From positions 1-64,000 of the forward strand of contig NZ_LLZI01000180.1 in assembly GCF_001509485.1 (NCBI RefSeq): a DNA stretch of 64,000 nucleotides, read 5' to 3'. Position 1 is the first letter of the stretch. Every line of letters starts with the position of its first letter. A model generated the notes under the pieces. The model did no database searches. It worked only from the letters and a program-made list of their open reading frames with translations, and was not told the origin of the DNA. Shown in pieces: positions 8,038-17,534 of the stretch. Source of the stretch: Streptomyces sp. NRRL F-4489. GTDB lineage: Bacteria; Actinomycetota; Actinomycetes; Streptomycetales; Streptomycetaceae. The position numbers were made by a program, and so were the translations under genes.

Positions 8038-9579
8038 TCAGTTGACGCCGCGGTCCAGACCCGCCCAGTACGGTTCGCGGAGCCGGAACTTCTGGATCTT
8101 GCCGGTGGCGGTGCGCGGGATGGAGTCGCGGAACTCCACGGAGGTGGGGGCCTTGTAGCCGGCCAGCCGCGCCTTGCAGTGGGCGATGAGCTCGGCCTCG
8201 CCGGCGGTGGCGCCCTCGGCGAGCACGACCAGGGCCTTGATGGTCTCGCCCCACTTCTCGTCCGGGACGCCGATCACCGCGACCTCGGCGACGGCCGGGT
8301 GGCTGAAGAGGGCGTCCTCCACCTCGATGGAGGAGACGTTCTCCCCGCCGGTGATGATCACGTCCTTCTTGCGGTCGGAGATGGTCAGCGTCCCGTCGGC
8401 CGGGTCCAGGGTGCCGCCGTCGCCGGTGTGGAACCAGCCGTCCGCCAGCGCGGCGGCGGTCTCCTCGGGCTTGTCCCAGTAGCCCTCCAGCACGGTGTTG
8501 GAACGGGCCAGGACCTCGCCGGCGTCGGAGATCCGCAGGGTGACGCCGAGGGCCGGGACGCCGGCGCGGGAGAGTTTGCGGGCCCGTTCGGCGGCGGGCA
8601 GGGCGGCGTCGGCGGGCCGGGCGCGGTTGAAGGTGAGCAGCGGGGAGGTCTCGGTCAGGCCGTAGAGCTGGGTGAACTCCCAGCCCAGCTCCTCCTCGAC
8701 GCGCTGGATGGTGCGGGTCGGCGGCGGGGCGCCGGCGCAGATCACGCGGACCCGGTCGCGGCCCGGGATCTCGCCGGACCAGTCGGCGGCCGCGTCCAGG
8801 ACCATGTTCCACACCGCCGGGGCGCCGCACATCAGGGTGACGCCGTGCTCCTCGACGCGGCGCAGGATCTCGGTGCCGTCGACCTTGCGCAGCGCCACCT
8901 GCTTCACGCCCAGGCCCGCCATCACGTACGGCATGCCCCAGCCGTTGCAGTGGAACATCGGCAGGGTGTGGAGGTAGACGTCGCCCTCCCAGACGCGGGT
9001 GTGCAGGCCGAAGGTCAGGCCGTTGACCCAGATGTTGCGGTGGGTGAGCTGGACGCCCTTGGGGCGGGCGGTGGTGCCGGAGGTGTAGTTGATGGTGGCG
9101 GTGGCGTCCTCGTCCGGCCGGGACCAGGGGCGCGGTTCGGTGTCGAAGCGCATCAGCTCCTTGTCGGTCCGCTCGCCGAGGACGAAGCGGTGGCGGGCGG
9201 TGACGCCGGAGAGCGCGCCGTCCAGCTCGGGGTCGACGAGCAGGACCGAGGCGCCGCTCTGCCGGACGATGTAGTCCACCTCGTCGGGCTTGAGGCGGAA
9301 GTTGACCGGGACGCAGATCCGGCCGCTCATCGGCACCGCGAACAGCAGCTCCAGCAGGCGGGCGGAGTTGTGCGCGGCCACCGCGACCCGCTCGCCCTCC
9401 CCGACGCCGAGCGCGTCCAGACCGGCCTGCCAGGCGCGGACGCGCTCGGCGAAGCGGCCGTAGGTGGCGTCGGGCACCGGCGGGGCGGGCTGGTGCGGCT
9501 CGTCGACCACCCCGGGGCTGTCCCGGAAGCCCAGTTCGGCCCGGTTGAGGAAGTCCGCGATGGTCATCGGTGTCCGCAT
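8038..9579 (-). CDS. Acyl-CoA synthetase (AMP-binding), second copy
   Basis: 513 aa from ATG 9579, which has AGGAGAG upstream at good spacing. ANL ligase motifs: YTSGTTARPKGVQLTH near residue 170, YGLTETSPLL near 300, SDRKKDVIITGGENVSS near 400, and the C-terminal catalytic Lys in TATGKIQKF near 490. It is clearly diverged from the adjacent ligase, so not a recent duplication. The metabolic role (fatty or aromatic acid) is not decidable. A small stem GGCGAA/TTCGCC (7998-8015) after its stop may be a terminator. The 204-base upstream spacer contains repeated GCGATCGC-type words but no clear promoter. Confidence 0.92.
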   Translation of the reverse strand: MRTPMTIADFLNRAELGFRDSPGVVDEPHQPAPPVPDATYGRFAERVRAWQAGLDALGVGEGERVAVAAHNSARLLELLFAVPMSGRICVPVNFRLKPDEVDYIVRQSGASVLLVDPELDGALSGVTARHRFVLGERTDKELMRFDTEPRPWSRPDEDATATINYTSGTTARPKGVQLTHRNIWVNGLTFGLHTRVWEGDVYLHTLPMFHCNGWGMPYVMAGLGVKQVALRKVDGTEILRRVEEHGVTLMCGAPAVWNMVLDAAADWSGEIPGRDRVRVICAGAPPPTRTIQRVEEELGWEFTQLYGLTETSPLLTFNRARPADAALPAAERARKLSRAGVPALGVTLRISDAGEVLARSNTVLEGYWDKPEETAAALADGWFHTGDGGTLDPADGTLTISDRKKDVIITGGENVSSIEVEDALFSHPAVAEVAVIGVPDEKWGETIKALVVLAEGATAGEAELIAHCKARLAGYKAPTSVEFRDSIPRTATGKIQKFRLREPYWAGLDRGVN

Positions 9580-9783
9580 GCTCTCTCTCCTGTGCTCGGA
9601 TGGATCCGCCGCCGCACGACCGCGCCGGGATCGCGATCGCACCGCCGGACCGGCGCGCTGCCCCGCGATCGCGGTGCCCGGTGAGCACGCTGCCCGGTGA
9701 TCGCGGTGACTGCCCACCGAGCGGGCCGGTCAAACGGCCGGCCGCCCTCGGACCGGCGAGGAGCCGTTCCCGTACGTCCGGGA

Positions 9784-10728
9784 TCAGCGGCAGACCGCCG
9801 GGGCGCCGCTCGCGCCCGCCGCCGCGCAGGCCCGCAGCAGCGCGTCCACGCCCGGCGGCGGATCGGCCCGGCGCACCAGCAGGCACGTCGTCAGCTCCAT
9901 CCCGGGTCCGCGGAACGGCAGATACACCACACCGGGCGCGGGCAGCCGGCGGGCGTAGGCGTCGTAGACGACGGTCCACCGCCCGTCGGTGGCGGTCCCC
10001 GCGCCGACCGCGGCGAGGGTCGCGTCCAGCGTCGGCTGCCGGGGCCCGGGCAGGGGTGCGAAACCGGCGGCGCGGCAGGCGGCCAGGACCAGGTCGACCA
10101 GCGGCGGGTTGTCGTCGCGGTCGGGCAGCAGCAGCGGGACGCCGGCCAGTTCGCCGAGGCTGACCGCGCCGGGCGCGGCGGCGAGCGGATGCCGGGCCGG
10201 GACGGCGGCGACCAGCGGGTCCTGCCAGAGCGGGACCTGGCGCAGGCCGTTCCGCCCGGGGCCCGGGTCGTGGCAGCGGGCGAACGCGGCGTCCAGCGCG
10301 CCGGCCGCGACCAGGCCGGGCCGCTCCCGGGCCGGTGCGGTGACCGGATCGACGGCGAGCCGGGGCGCGAGCCGGGCGAGCGCGGCCAGCACGCGGTCCA
10401 GATGCCCGGCCAGGCCGGGGCTGGTGCCCAGCCGCAGCGTGCGGTCCGGGCCGGGCGCCGGACCGGCCGCGGGGCGGTGCGCGACGACCGCGCGGGCCCG
10501 CTCCTCGGCGGCCAGCAGCGCCCGGGCCGCCGGTAGGAACGCCTCCCCGGCGGCGGTCAGCCGCGCCCCGGGCACCGAGCGGTCGAACAGCTCGGTGCGC
10601 AGCTCCCGCTCCAGCCGCCGGATCTGCCCGCCGACCGCCGACCGTACGAGGCCCAGCCGCTGGGCGGCCCGCCCCAGCTCCCCGTCCTCCGCGACCACCA
10701 CGAAAGCGCGCACCTGACGCAGCTCCAC
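9784..10728 (-). CDS. LysR-family transcriptional regulator
   Basis: 314 aa from GTG 10728. The N-terminal winged helix-turn-helix is standard (ELRQVRAFVVVAEDGELGRAAQRLGLVRSAVGGQIRRLE, described by its ends at residues ~1-40), followed by the linker helix and a periplasmic-binding-protein-like effector domain to the C-terminus. GGGGGGAG lies 8 bases before GTG 10728; an upstream GTG at 10737 would sit on top of that site, so the shorter start is better. Possible targets are the adjacent acyl-CoA ligase gene or the divergent acetyltransferase gene, but nothing in the sequence decides. Confidence 0.88.
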   Translation of the reverse strand: MELRQVRAFVVVAEDGELGRAAQRLGLVRSAVGGQIRRLERELRTELFDRSVPGARLTAAGEAFLPAARALLAAEERARAVVAHRPAAGPAPGPDRTLRLGTSPGLAGHLDRVLAALARLAPRLAVDPVTAPARERPGLVAAGALDAAFARCHDPGPGRNGLRQVPLWQDPLVAAVPARHPLAAAPGAVSLGELAGVPLLLPDRDDNPPLVDLVLAACRAAGFAPLPGPRQPTLDATLAAVGAGTATDGRWTVVYDAYARRLPAPGVVYLPFRGPGMELTTCLLVRRADPPPGVDALLRACAAAGASGAPAVCR

Positions 10729-10846
10729 ATCCGTCACTCCCCCCGGCCCCCTCGGACCTCCGGCCCGTACCGCACCGGCTCCAACGACGGCCGCCCCCTG
10801 GTCAATTCCCTTGCCCGCCGGGACGCGAGGCGGACATCATCACCCC

Positions 10847-11419
10847 ATGATCGATGCCCGCGCGCTCCGCGAGAAGCCGGTCCTGGAAGGCGGCCGGATC
10901 CGGCTGGTGCCGCTCGCCGCACGGCACGCCGGGGCCTTCCACGCGACGTTCCAGGACCCGGAGACCAGGCGCCTGACCGGCACCCACCACGACTGGACGC
11001 GGCCCGAGATCGACGCCTGGATCGCCGAATGCGCCGAGCGCCCCGATCGGCTGGATCTGGCCGTCGAGGACCGCGCGACCGGCGGCTACCTCGGCGATCT
11101 GGCGCTCAGCCGGATCGACCCGGACAACGCGCACGGCGCTTTCCGGATCGCCCTCTCCCCCGCCGCCCGCGGGCGCGGTCTGGGCTCCGAGGCGGTCCGG
11201 CTGCTGCTCGGGTACGCCTTCGAGCGGGTCGGGCTGCACCGCGTCCAGCTGGAGGTCTTCGCGTTCAACGAGCGGGCCCGGCGGGCGTACGAGCGGTGCG
11301 GTTTCGCGGTGGAGGGCCGGCAGCGGGAGGCGCTGCGGTGGGACGGGGCGTGGCATGACGTACTGCTGATGGCGGCGCTGCGGCCGGGGGGCAACGACGG
11401 CCGTTCCAGCGGCAGTTGA
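10847..11419 (+). CDS. GNAT acetyltransferase, RimJ/RimL type
   Basis: 190 aa. Begins with the strand pattern LEGGRIRLVPLAARHAGAF typical of ribosomal-protein-type acetyltransferases. The acetyl-CoA site is LSPAARGRGLGSEAVRLL and the conserved C-terminal motif is GLHRVQLEVFAFNERARRAY. Substrate is unknown; RimJ/RimL relatives modify protein N-termini or antibiotics. ATG 10847 follows ACATCATCACCCC without a ribosome site, so it may be leaderless. It diverges from the LysR gene 118 bases away and ends before a bidirectional terminator. Confidence 0.9.
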   Translation: MIDARALREKPVLEGGRIRLVPLAARHAGAFHATFQDPETRRLTGTHHDWTRPEIDAWIAECAERPDRLDLAVEDRATGGYLGDLALSRIDPDNAHGAFRIALSPAARGRGLGSEAVRLLLGYAFERVGLHRVQLEVFAFNERARRAYERCGFAVEGRQREALRWDGAWHDVLLMAALRPGGNDGRSSGS

Positions 11420-11446
11420 TGGGTCGTCAGGCCGGGAAAGGGAAAC

Positions 11447-11485
11447 GGCACGGGCGCGGCCCCCACATGGCTCCGCGCCCGTGCC
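11447..11485. terminator. Bidirectional terminator between acetyltransferase and xdhC
   Basis: A perfect 13-bp stem, GGCACGGGCGCGG (11447-11459) and CCGCGCCCGTGCC (11473-11485), with a 13-base loop lies between the stop of the plus-strand GNAT gene and the end of the minus-strand xdhC gene at 11608. Confidence 0.75.
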
Positions 11486-11607
11486 CCGGCGGACCGGACT
11501 CCGCCGTCCCGCGGGGCCGGCGGCGTCAGGTACGCCGGTCCCGCAGGTCTTCCGCGCGGACGGCGGCCGGTCCGACGGCGGCCGCCCCGCGCACACTTGA
11601 CGTAGCG

Positions 11608-12801
11608 TCAGGCAACCTCTCCGATCCGGCCCACCGTCCGCGGGGCGTCGTGGTGGATGGGGGTGTGCGCGCCGGTCAGCGGGGCGCCGGTGCCGCCGCG
11701 GCGGTTGGCGACGATCTCGGCGGCGATGGACAGCGCGGTCTCCTCGGGCGTCCGGGCGCCGAGGTCCAGTCCTATGGGCGAGCGCAGGCGGTTCAGCTCG
11801 ATCTCGGTGAGGCCGGCGTCGCGCAGCCGCTGCTGGCGGTCGAGGTGGGTGCGGCGGGAGCCCATCGCGCCGATGTAGGCGACCGGGAGCCGCAGTGCCC
11901 GCTCCAGCAGCGGGATGTCGAATTTGGCGTCGTGGGTCAGGACGCAGAGCACCGCGCGGGAGTCCAGCTCCTGGGAGTCGAGGTAGCGGTGCGGCCAGTC
12001 GACGACGATCTCGTCGGCGTCCGGGAAGCGGGTGCGGGTGGCGAAGACGGGGCGGGCGTCGCAGACCGTGACGCGGTAGCCGAGGAACTTGCCGACCCGG
12101 ACCAGCGCGGAGGCGAAGTCGATCGCCCCGAAGACGATCATGCGGGGCGCCGGGACCGAGGACTCCACCAGGAGGACGACCGGGCTGCCGCACTGGGAGC
12201 CGTCCGCGCCGATCTCGACCGTGGTGGTGCGCCCGGCGTCCAGCAGGGCCCGGGTGTGCTCGACCGCGGTGCGGTCCAGCGCGGGGTGGCCGCCCAGGCT
12301 GCCGGTGTGGCTGCCGTCGGGGCGGACGAGGAGGGCGCGGCCGAGGAGTTCGTCCGGCCCTTCGATGATCCGCGCGACCGCCGCCGCCTCCCCCGAGGCG
12401 GCGGCGGCCAGCGCGGCGGCGAGCGTCGCGGTGCTGCTGTCCACCGGATTCCCCGCGGTACCGCTGCCGGCCGCGGTCCCGGGGGCGCTCGCCCGTACCG
12501 GGGTGATCACGATGTCGATGATTCCGCCGCAGGTCAGACCCACGGCGAAGGCGTCCTCATCGCTGTAGCCGAACCGTTCCAGGACCGGACGGCCGGTTTC
12601 CATGGCCTCCTGGCACAGTTCGTAGACCGCGCCCTCCACGCAGCCTCCGGAGACCGACCCGATCGCCGTGCCGTCGCTGTCGACGGCGAGCGCGGCGCCG
12701 GGCTGGCGCGGGGCGCTGCCGTTGGTGGCGACGACCGTGGCCACCGCGAACGTGCGTCCCTGCTCCATCCACCGGTTGAGCTCGTCGGCGATGTCCAGCA
12801 T
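11608..12801 (-). CDS. xdhC: XdhC/CoxI family molybdenum-enzyme maturation factor
   Basis: 397 aa. The N-terminal XdhC/CoxI domain carries GSAPRQPGAALAV and the SGGCVEGAV motif; the C-terminal half is the Rossmann-like XdhC domain (MIVFGAIDFASALVRVGKFLGYRV; THDAKFDIPLLERAL; YIGAMGSRRT). These proteins bind molybdenum cofactor and insert its sulfurated form into xanthine dehydrogenase-type enzymes. ATG 12801 has AAGGAG seven bases upstream. It is the last gene of the minus-strand purine block, 35 bases after the purine permease, and is the only XdhC seen in a window holding two molybdenum hydroxylases. Confidence 0.93.
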   Translation of the reverse strand: MLDIADELNRWMEQGRTFAVATVVATNGSAPRQPGAALAVDSDGTAIGSVSGGCVEGAVYELCQEAMETGRPVLERFGYSDEDAFAVGLTCGGIIDIVITPVRASAPGTAAGSGTAGNPVDSSTATLAAALAAAASGEAAAVARIIEGPDELLGRALLVRPDGSHTGSLGGHPALDRTAVEHTRALLDAGRTTTVEIGADGSQCGSPVVLLVESSVPAPRMIVFGAIDFASALVRVGKFLGYRVTVCDARPVFATRTRFPDADEIVVDWPHRYLDSQELDSRAVLCVLTHDAKFDIPLLERALRLPVAYIGAMGSRRTHLDRQQRLRDAGLTEIELNRLRSPIGLDLGARTPEETALSIAAEIVANRRGGTGAPLTGAHTPIHHDAPRTVGRIGEVA

Positions 12802-12836
12802 GTCGGTCTCCTTACGGACGGGAACGGGCGTGGGCG

Positions 12837-14300
12837 TTACCTGACGCCCAGCCACTGCTCGATCGGATGGAGCGAGAAGTAGACGAGGAATATTCCGGTC
12901 AGCACCCACATGAAGGCACCGATCTCACGCCACTTGCCCTGGGCCGCCTTGATGGCGGTGTAGGCGATGACGCCGGCGCCGACACCGGTGGTGATCTGGT
13001 AGGTGAACGGCATCAAGGCCACGGTGAGGAACACCGGGATCGAGGTCGCCCGGTCGCTCCAGTCGACGTGCCCCGCGACACTCATCATCATCGACCCGAT
13101 GACGACCAGCGCGGCGGCGGCGACCTGGCCGGGCACGAGCTGGGTGACCGGCGTGAAGAAGAGGCAGGCCGCGAAGAGCAGGCCGGTGACGACGGACGAC
13201 AGGCCGGTGCGGGCGCCCTCGCCGACGCCGCTGGCCGACTCGATGAAGACGGTCTGGCCGGAACCGCCGGTCAGGCCGCCGATGGCGCCGCCGGCGCCGT
13301 CCACGAACAGCGCCTTGGACAGGCCCGGCATGCGGCCCTTGTCGTCGGCGAGCTTGGCCTCGGTGCCGACACCGATGATGGTGGCCATGGCGTCGAAGAA
13401 GCCGGCCAGCACCAGGGTGAAGACGATCATGGTGACGCTGAGTGCGCCGATGGATCCCCAGCCGCCGAATTCGACGTGTCCGAAGAGTCCGAAGTCCGGC
13501 ATGGAGACGGCGCTGCCGTCCATGGTCGGGGCCGAGCCGCCCCAGTCCTTGGCGGTCAGCCCGCCGAACTTGGTGGCGCCGATGGAGAGCGCGGAGCCGA
13601 CCACGATGCCGATGAGGATGGCGCCGGGGATCTTGCGGGCCTGCAGCATGAAGATCAGCAGCAGGGTGATGCAGAAGAAGAGCACCGGCCAGCCGGCCAG
13701 CTTGCCGTCGATGCCCAGGGTGACCGGGCTGCCCGGCTTGCCGACGCCCACGAAGCCGGCCTTCACCAGGCCGAGCAGGGCGACGAACATGCCGATGCCC
13801 ATGGTGATCGCGTGCTTCAGGGCCAGCGGGATGGCGTTCATGACCATCTCGCGCAGACCGGTGACGACCAGGAGGCAGATCACGACGCCGTACATCACGC
13901 ACATGCCCATGGCCTGCGGCCAGGTCATGTGCGGGACCACCTGGGTGGTCAGCGCGGCGGAGACGTTCAGGCCGGCCGCCAGGGCCAGCGGTACCTTGCC
14001 GACGAAGCCCATCAGCAGGGTGCAGATCGCCGCACCCAGGGCGGTGGCGGTGACCAGGGCGGTGTGTTCGAGGGTGTTCTTCTGCACGTCCTGCACCGAC
14101 CCCAGGATCACGGGGTTGAGGAGCAGGATGTAACACATCGCCATGAAGGTGGTGATGCCGCCGCGGGTTTCCCGCGCGATGGTGGACCCTCTGTCGGATA
14201 TGTGGAAGTACCGGTCGAGCCAGGATCGGCCGGCGGGCTGGCGTGAGCCGTCACCCGCGTCTTCCGCCGTGGTCCTCGGCTCGGTGGACTGCTGGGTCAT
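12837..14300 (-). CDS. Purine (adenine/guanine/hypoxanthine) permease, NCS2 AzgA/PbuG type
   Basis: 487 aa with about 12-14 membrane segments. The AzgA branch is indicated by WLDRYFHISDRGSTIARE at the start, ETRGGITTFMAMCYILLLNP, FFDAMATIIGVGTEAKL near residue 300 and GGLTGGSGQTVFIESASGVGEGARTG (quoted in part) near 340-360. It should import purine bases by proton symport for the xanthine dehydrogenase encoded just upstream. It lies between xdhB (254 bases upstream) and xdhC (35 bases downstream). ATG 14300 follows TTAAGGCACC. It is only distantly related to the second permease at 46041-47513. Confidence 0.9.
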   Translation of the reverse strand: MTQQSTEPRTTAEDAGDGSRQPAGRSWLDRYFHISDRGSTIARETRGGITTFMAMCYILLLNPVILGSVQDVQKNTLEHTALVTATALGAAICTLLMGFVGKVPLALAAGLNVSAALTTQVVPHMTWPQAMGMCVMYGVVICLLVVTGLREMVMNAIPLALKHAITMGIGMFVALLGLVKAGFVGVGKPGSPVTLGIDGKLAGWPVLFFCITLLLIFMLQARKIPGAILIGIVVGSALSIGATKFGGLTAKDWGGSAPTMDGSAVSMPDFGLFGHVEFGGWGSIGALSVTMIVFTLVLAGFFDAMATIIGVGTEAKLADDKGRMPGLSKALFVDGAGGAIGGLTGGSGQTVFIESASGVGEGARTGLSSVVTGLLFAACLFFTPVTQLVPGQVAAAALVVIGSMMMSVAGHVDWSDRATSIPVFLTVALMPFTYQITTGVGAGVIAYTAIKAAQGKWREIGAFMWVLTGIFLVYFSLHPIEQWLGVR

Positions 14301-14516
14301 GGTGCCTTAACTCCCAAGGTTCATAGGGGCACTCGCCGGCGGCGAGATTTGGGATGGATCTTCGGCTGCACGACCCGGGGGACGGCCCGAGACGAACGTG
14401 ATACTGCCTGCGCGGAGTGTTGTAGCAGGTCAGTCCGGGGGTGTTGCGGGGAGGGCTCCGGGCGGCGCGCGCAGGAGGACGGACAGGGACACCCCTGGTA
14501 CCGCGCCGCCCGGAGG

Positions 14517-14546
14517 CTTGGGGGCCTGGGGAGGGTGGCCCCCAGG
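14517..14546 (-). terminator. Terminator after the xanthine dehydrogenase genes
   Basis: CTTGGGGGCC (14517-14526) pairs with GGCCCCCAGG (14537-14546), one wobble/mismatch, 10-base loop, directly after the xdhB stop at 14555 in the minus direction. It would separate the three dehydrogenase genes from the permease/xdhC pair, which then needs its own promoter in 14301-14510; I could not identify one convincingly. Confidence 0.55.
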
Positions 14547-14554
14547 CGGCTCCG

Positions 14555-16939
14555 TTACGTACCCGTCAGGTGCTCGGGCCGTACCGGAGTCTTGTTGAGC
14601 TCCAGCCCGGTCGCGTTCCGGATCGCCGCGAGGACGGCCGGGGTGGACGACAGGGTGGGAGCCTCACCGATACCGCGCAGGCCGTAGGGGGCGTGCTCAT
14701 CGGCGAGTTCGAGCACGTCGACCGGGATGGTCGGGGTGTCGAGGATGGTGGGGATGAGGTAGTCCGTGAAGGAGGGGTTGCGCACCTTCGCGGTCTTGGG
14801 GTCGACGATGATCTCCTCCATCACCGCCACGCCCAGGCCCTGCGTGGTGCCGCCCTGGATCTGGCCGACGACGGAGAGCGGGTTGAGCGCCTTGCCGACG
14901 TCCTGGGCGCAGGCCAGTTCGATGACCTTGACCAGGCCCAGCTCGGTGTCCACCTCGACCACCGCGCGGTGCGCGGCGAAGGAGTACTGGACGTGGCCGT
15001 CGCCCTGGCCGGTCTTGAGGTCGAAGGCGACGGTGGGCCGGTGGCGCCACTCCGCCTCGACCTCGACGACCTCGCCCTCCAGCACGTCGGCCAGGTTCGC
15101 CAGGACCTCGCCGCCGTCGGTGACGACCTTGCCGCCCTCCAGGAGGAGTTCGGCGGTGGCCCACGCCGGGTGGAAGGTGCCCATCTTGCGGCGGCCGATC
15201 TCCAGGACCTTCTCGCGCACCAGCTCGCAGGCGTTCTTCACGGCGCCGCCGGTGACGTAGGTCTGGCGGGAGGCGGACGTGGAGCCGGCCGAGCCGACCT
15301 GGGTGTCGGCCGGGTGGATGGTGACCTGCGTGACGCCCAGCTCGGTGCGGGCGATCTGCGCGTGGACGGTGACGCCGCCCTGGCCGACCTCCGCCATCGC
15401 GGTGTGCACGGTGGCGACCGGCTCGCCGCCGATGACCTCCATGCGCACCTTGGCGGTGGAGTAGTCGTCGAAGCCCTCGGAGAAGCCGACGTTCTTGATG
15501 CCGACGGCGTAGCCGACACCGCGGACGACGCCCTCGCCGTGCGTGGTGTTGGACAGGCCGCCGGGCAGCTGGCGGACGTCGGCGCCCTCGCTGGACTCCC
15601 ACTGGCGCTCGGGCGGCAGCGGCATCGCCTTGATGCGGCGCAGCAGTTCGGCGACCGGGGCCGGCGAGTCGACCCGCTGGCCGGTCGGCATGAGCGTGCC
15701 CTGCTCCATGGCGTTGAGCTGCCGGAACTCGACCCGGTCCATCCCGAGCTTATCGGCCAGCTTGTCCATCTGCGCCTCGTACGCGAAGCACGCCTGGACC
15801 GCGCCGAAGCCGCGCATGGCGCCGCAGGGCGGGTTGTTGGTGTAGAGGGCCAGCGCCTCGATCTCCACGTCGTCGACCACGTACGGGCCCACGGACAGCG
15901 AGGAGGCGTTGCCGACGACGGCCGGGGAGGCGGAGGCGTAGGCGCCGCCGTCCAGCACGATCCGGCACTTGAGGTGGGTGAGCTTGCCGTCCTTGGTGGC
16001 GCCGTGCTCGTAGTAGAGCTTCGCCGGGTGGCGGTGGACGTGGCCGAAGAAGGACTCGAACCGGTTGTAGACGATCTTGACCGGCTTGCCGGTGTGCAGC
16101 GCCAGCAGGCAGGCGTGGATCTGCATCGAGATGTCCTCGCGGCCGCCGAAGGCGCCGCCGACGCCGGAGAGCGTCATCCGGACCTTCTCCTCGGGCAGGC
16201 CGAGCACCGGGGCGATCTGGCGCAGGTCCGAGTGCAGCCACTGGGTGGCGACGTAGAGGTCCACGCCGCCGTCCTCGGCCGGCACCGCGAGACCGGACTC
16301 CGGGCCGAGGAACGCCTGGTCCTGCATGCCGAAGGTGTACTCGCCCTCGACGATGACATCGGCGCGCTTGCGGGCCTCCGCGACATTGCCGCGGATGATC
16401 GGCTGGCGGTGCACGATGTTCGGGTGCGGGACGTGGCCGATGTGGTGGTCGTCGCGGTTCTCGTGGATCAGCGGCGCGTCCGCGGCGAGCGCGCTCGCCT
16501 CGTCGGTGACCAGCGGCAGCTGCCTGTAGTCGATCTTGATCTTGGCGGCGGCGCGGCGCGCGGTCTCCGGGTGGTCGGCGGCCACGATGGCCACCGGCTC
16601 GCCGTGGTGCCGGACCTTGCCGTGCGCCAGGACCGGGGTGTCCTCGATCTCCAGACCGTAGTTCTTCACGTCGGTCGGCAGGTCCTCGTAGGTGAGGACG
16701 GCGTAGACGCCGGGCTGGGCCAGGGCCTCGGAGGTGTCGATGGAGACGATCTCGGCGTGCGCCTCGGTGGAGCGGAGCGTGAAGCCCCACAGCATGTCCT
16801 CGTGCCACAGGTCCGAGGAGTAGGCGAATTCGCCGGTGACCTTCAGGGTGCCGTCGGGGCGCAGCGTGGATTCGCCGATTCCGCCCTTGGTCTTGCTGCC
16901 CTGGGTCAGGTTGGTGGGTGTACGGGTGACGCCGGCCAT
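14555..16939 (-). CDS. Xanthine dehydrogenase molybdopterin-binding subunit
   Basis: 794 aa, the usual size for the separate Mo-cofactor subunit (PucD/XdhB) that hydroxylates hypoxanthine and xanthine to urate. Visible family motifs: TGEFAYSSDLWHEDMLWG near the N-terminus, GPESGLAVPAEDGGVDLYVATQW, GVGGAFGGREDISMQ, NPPCGAMRGFGAVQACFAYE (substrate/cofactor region), and LRGIGEAPT near the C-terminus with the catalytic-type Glu. The start lies one base after the stop of the 2Fe-2S subunit gene, so translation is coupled. It closes the three-gene operon read away from pucR. Confidence 0.95.
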   Translation of the reverse strand: MAGVTRTPTNLTQGSKTKGGIGESTLRPDGTLKVTGEFAYSSDLWHEDMLWGFTLRSTEAHAEIVSIDTSEALAQPGVYAVLTYEDLPTDVKNYGLEIEDTPVLAHGKVRHHGEPVAIVAADHPETARRAAAKIKIDYRQLPLVTDEASALAADAPLIHENRDDHHIGHVPHPNIVHRQPIIRGNVAEARKRADVIVEGEYTFGMQDQAFLGPESGLAVPAEDGGVDLYVATQWLHSDLRQIAPVLGLPEEKVRMTLSGVGGAFGGREDISMQIHACLLALHTGKPVKIVYNRFESFFGHVHRHPAKLYYEHGATKDGKLTHLKCRIVLDGGAYASASPAVVGNASSLSVGPYVVDDVEIEALALYTNNPPCGAMRGFGAVQACFAYEAQMDKLADKLGMDRVEFRQLNAMEQGTLMPTGQRVDSPAPVAELLRRIKAMPLPPERQWESSEGADVRQLPGGLSNTTHGEGVVRGVGYAVGIKNVGFSEGFDDYSTAKVRMEVIGGEPVATVHTAMAEVGQGGVTVHAQIARTELGVTQVTIHPADTQVGSAGSTSASRQTYVTGGAVKNACELVREKVLEIGRRKMGTFHPAWATAELLLEGGKVVTDGGEVLANLADVLEGEVVEVEAEWRHRPTVAFDLKTGQGDGHVQYSFAAHRAVVEVDTELGLVKVIELACAQDVGKALNPLSVVGQIQGGTTQGLGVAVMEEIIVDPKTAKVRNPSFTDYLIPTILDTPTIPVDVLELADEHAPYGLRGIGEAPTLSSTPAVLAAIRNATGLELNKTPVRPEHLTGT

Positions 16940-16940
16940 G

Positions 16941-17534
16941 TCAGACCCCCGTTCCTGCGGTCTCGGTCTCGCCGCGGGCGGCCGCGAGCCGTACCGCGTC
17001 GAGGATCTTCTCGTAACCCGTGCAGCGGCAGAGGTTGCCCGACAGGGCCTCCCGGATGTCCGCGTCGCTCGGGGAGGTGTTGCGCTCCAGCAGTTCGTCG
17101 GCGGCGACCAGCAGCCCCGGGGTGCAGAAACCGCACTGCACGGCGCCGGCGTCGATGAACGCCTGCTGGATCGGGGAGAGGTCGGAGCCCTCGCCGGTCC
17201 GCGAGTCGGCGGGCTTGGCCTCCCACTGCTGGGCCTTGTTCAGCTCGGTGCCGCAGGCGCCGGACGCGCAGCCCTCGGAGCGCTGCTTGGCGAAGTCGGC
17301 CAGGCCCTCGACGGTCACCACCTCGCGGCCCTCGACCTGACCGGCCGCGACCAGGCAGGAGCAGACCGGCACACCGTCCAGACGGACCGTGCACGATCCG
17401 CATTCGCCCTGCTCACAGGCGTTCTTCGAGCCCGGCAGGCCGAGCCGCTCGCGGAGCACGTACAGCAGGCTCTCGCCTTCCCAGACGTCGTCGGCCTCCT
17501 GCTTGCGGCCGTTGACGGTGAAATTCACGCGCAC
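16941..17534 (-). CDS. Xanthine dehydrogenase 2Fe-2S subunit
   Basis: 197 aa. The N-terminal plant-ferredoxin domain carries CEQGECGSCTVRLDGVPVCSC near residues 40-60 (first 2Fe-2S cluster), and the C-terminal all-helical domain carries CGFCTPG and CRCTGYEKIL (second cluster). It passes electrons from the Mo subunit to the FAD subunit. Start GTG 17534 has GGGAGG six bases upstream and overlaps the end of the FAD-subunit gene by 10 bases. An insertion of about 40 residues between the two domains (AKQRSEGCASGACGTELNK) adds two extra Cys and is longer than in many homologues. Confidence 0.95.
   Translation of the reverse strand: MRVNFTVNGRKQEADDVWEGESLLYVLRERLGLPGSKNACEQGECGSCTVRLDGVPVCSCLVAAGQVEGREVVTVEGLADFAKQRSEGCASGACGTELNKAQQWEAKPADSRTGEGSDLSPIQQAFIDAGAVQCGFCTPGLLVAADELLERNTSPSDADIREALSGNLCRCTGYEKILDAVRLAAARGETETAGTGV

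Noticed and set aside
1453..9684. Very long open frames opposite catalase and opposite the two acyl-CoA ligases
   Set aside because: They lie antisense to genes with clear motifs and their composition is that of reverse-complemented high-GC codons; no domain is recognisable.
14301..14554. Possible purine riboswitch or PucR site upstream of the AzgA-type permease
   Set aside because: I looked for purine-riboswitch core words and for the ACTGCACC dyad; neither is present beyond a partial GCTGCAC, so no call was made.
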